Position numbers and translations under genes: made by a program
Assembly (NCBI GenBank): GCA_903825245.1
Contig: CAIJZX010000008.1
Location: 1 to 39,831 of the forward strand
DNA length: 39,831 bases
Direction: 5' to 3'
Source: Candidatus Kerfeldbacteria bacterium
Lineage (GTDB): Bacteria > Patescibacteriota > Patescibacteriia > SBBC01 > CAIJZX01
Shown here: one piece after another, positions 38,808 through 39,831 of the stretch
Position numbering within the stretch: position 1 is the first letter of the stretch
Layout of the letters: every line of letters begins with the position of its first letter
Notes under the pieces: generated by a model
Told to the model about the DNA's origin: nothing
Databases searched by the model: none
The model's input: the letters and a program-made list of their open reading frames with translations, nothing else

Positions 38808-38857
38808 CCCTCCACCCCGGCGCAATGCGCCACCCCTCCTCGGGCAGGAGGGGACGT
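38808..38857 (+). repeat. Palindromic repeat copy D
   Basis: CCTCCACCCCGGCGCAATGCGCCACCCCTCCTCGGGCAGGAGGGGACG; same 5' arm and core as copy C. Confidence 0.75.
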
Positions 38858-38862
38858 TTTTC

Positions 38863-39345
38863 CTACTTTTTTGACACATCCAGAGTTGCGGACGGGAGGG
38901 TGACTGCCGGTTTTTTTGGGAAAAAGAGCAAGGCAGTCAGAATAGCCAAAAACGATGCGAGGATGCGAATGACGCCCCAAACACTCATTGTCCCCATTCC
39001 TTCTGCAAAGAAAATAATCATTCCTACGACAGCATAGAGCCCAAAGAGCATCCAAATCCACAACAGCCAGCGTGTCCAGGATCGATTATACCAATAACCA
39101 TAGAGGGTGAAGCCCTGCCCTAGGAGAACAAGCGCATAGAAAATAATAGAGAAAATTGACAGCGATACTAGTGAAGAACCTGAATGGTTATTGAGGGGAG
39201 CGCTAGAGGACAAAAAAGTGAACCCTACGAGGGAGCTAAACTGACCAATCGAATAAACTACATCGATAACAACATAGACCAAAAGAAACCAAAACCCCAA
39301 TGAAATTTTTTTCATAGGTTGTATGAAAGTTGACGGTTCGCTCAT
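38863..39345 (-). CDS. Four-TM hypothetical membrane protein located between infC and rpmI
   Basis: Hydrophobic segments; lies on the same strand within the usual infC-rpmI-rplT operon. Confidence 0.65.
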   Translation of the reverse strand: MSEPSTFIQPMKKISLGFWFLLVYVVIDVVYSIGQFSSLVGFTFLSSSAPLNNHSGSSLVSLSIFSIIFYALVLLGQGFTLYGYWYNRSWTRWLLWIWMLFGLYAVVGMIIFFAEGMGTMSVWGVIRILASFLAILTALLFFPKKPAVTLPSATLDVSKK

Positions 39346-39360
39346 GTGAGTTTTTCTAGT

Positions 39361-39831
39361 CTATTTCTTTCGTCCGACGATCATTGTCACTCGGTTGCCA
39401 AGCATACTGACGGCTGACTCCGTAACCACGTCCGGACCTAAATCCTTGGCGAATTGTTCCATCAACTGTCGCGCTAAGTCCTTATGGGCGTTTTCACGGC
39501 CGCGCAGGCGCATTTCGAGCTGGATTTTGTGGCCGTCATCGAGGAACTTCAATGACTGTTTCTTGCGGGTGTCTTTATCGTGTTGGCCGATTTTGAAGGT
39601 TAGGCGGATGCCTTTGAGTTCGACTTTCTTTTGGTGGGCTTTGGCTTTGCGTTCCTTCTTCTCGAGTTGGAACTGGAAAGCGCCGTAGTTCAAGATTTTA
39701 CAGACCGGTGGCTTCGCCATCGGCGCAACTTCAACCAGGTCCAGTCCTTTGTCCTGGGCCAATGCGAGGGCGCGACCGGTGTCCATGACACCGAGAGGAT
39801 TGCCAGCTTCGTCGATCACCGCCACCTGCGG
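39361..39831 (-). CDS. infC: Translation initiation factor IF-3, 5'-truncated by the window edge
   Basis: VIDEAGNPLGVMDTGRALALAQDKGLDLVEVAPMAKPPVCKILNYGAFQFQLEKKERKAKAHQ; frame open to the right edge. Confidence 0.95.
   Translation of the reverse strand, partial: PQVAVIDEAGNPLGVMDTGRALALAQDKGLDLVEVAPMAKPPVCKILNYGAFQFQLEKKERKAKAHQKKVELKGIRLTFKIGQHDKDTRKKQSLKFLDDGHKIQLEMRLRGRENAHKDLARQLMEQFAKDLGPDVVTESAVSMLGNRVTMIVGRKK

Overview
The window is about 39.8 kb of bacterial chromosome. Compact or overlapping operons, small ribosomal and translation genes, type IV pilus genes and large secreted proteins suggest a Patescibacteria/CPR genome; this placement is an inference and I have not run any search. 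UGA behaves as a stop, so the code looks standard. From left to right it contains: (i) a surface-protein region with tandem secreted paralogs sharing a C-terminal '...TLTFVATGTF' domain, a DUF916-like membrane-anchored protein, a dockerin protein and three membrane-anchored cohesin-like proteins, coupled to a GT2 glycosyltransferase; (ii) VKOR-like, flavodoxin-like and GIY-YIG genes; (iii) metK preceded by a recognisable SAM-I-type riboswitch; (iv) a nitronate monooxygenase/PfaD-like gene; (v) a DUF559 (PD-(D/E)XK) nuclease gene bracketed by near-identical 62-bp palindromic repeats that have relatives elsewhere in the window; (vi) a type IV pilus/pseudopilin cluster with pilD; (vii) ligA, gatC, gatA, a lone response regulator and ndk; (viii) a HEAT-methyltransferase + CYTH pair; (ix) an SPFH membrane module; (x) tRNA-Asp, a YfhO-like protein, and infC-(insert)-rpmI-rplT on the minus strand. 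The main leads are the DUF559/palindrome element and its repeats exapted into coding sequence, a candidate minus-strand structured ncRNA between ligA and gatC, the cohesin/dockerin/DUF916-like surface system, the SAM riboswitch, and promoters placed for leaderless mRNAs.
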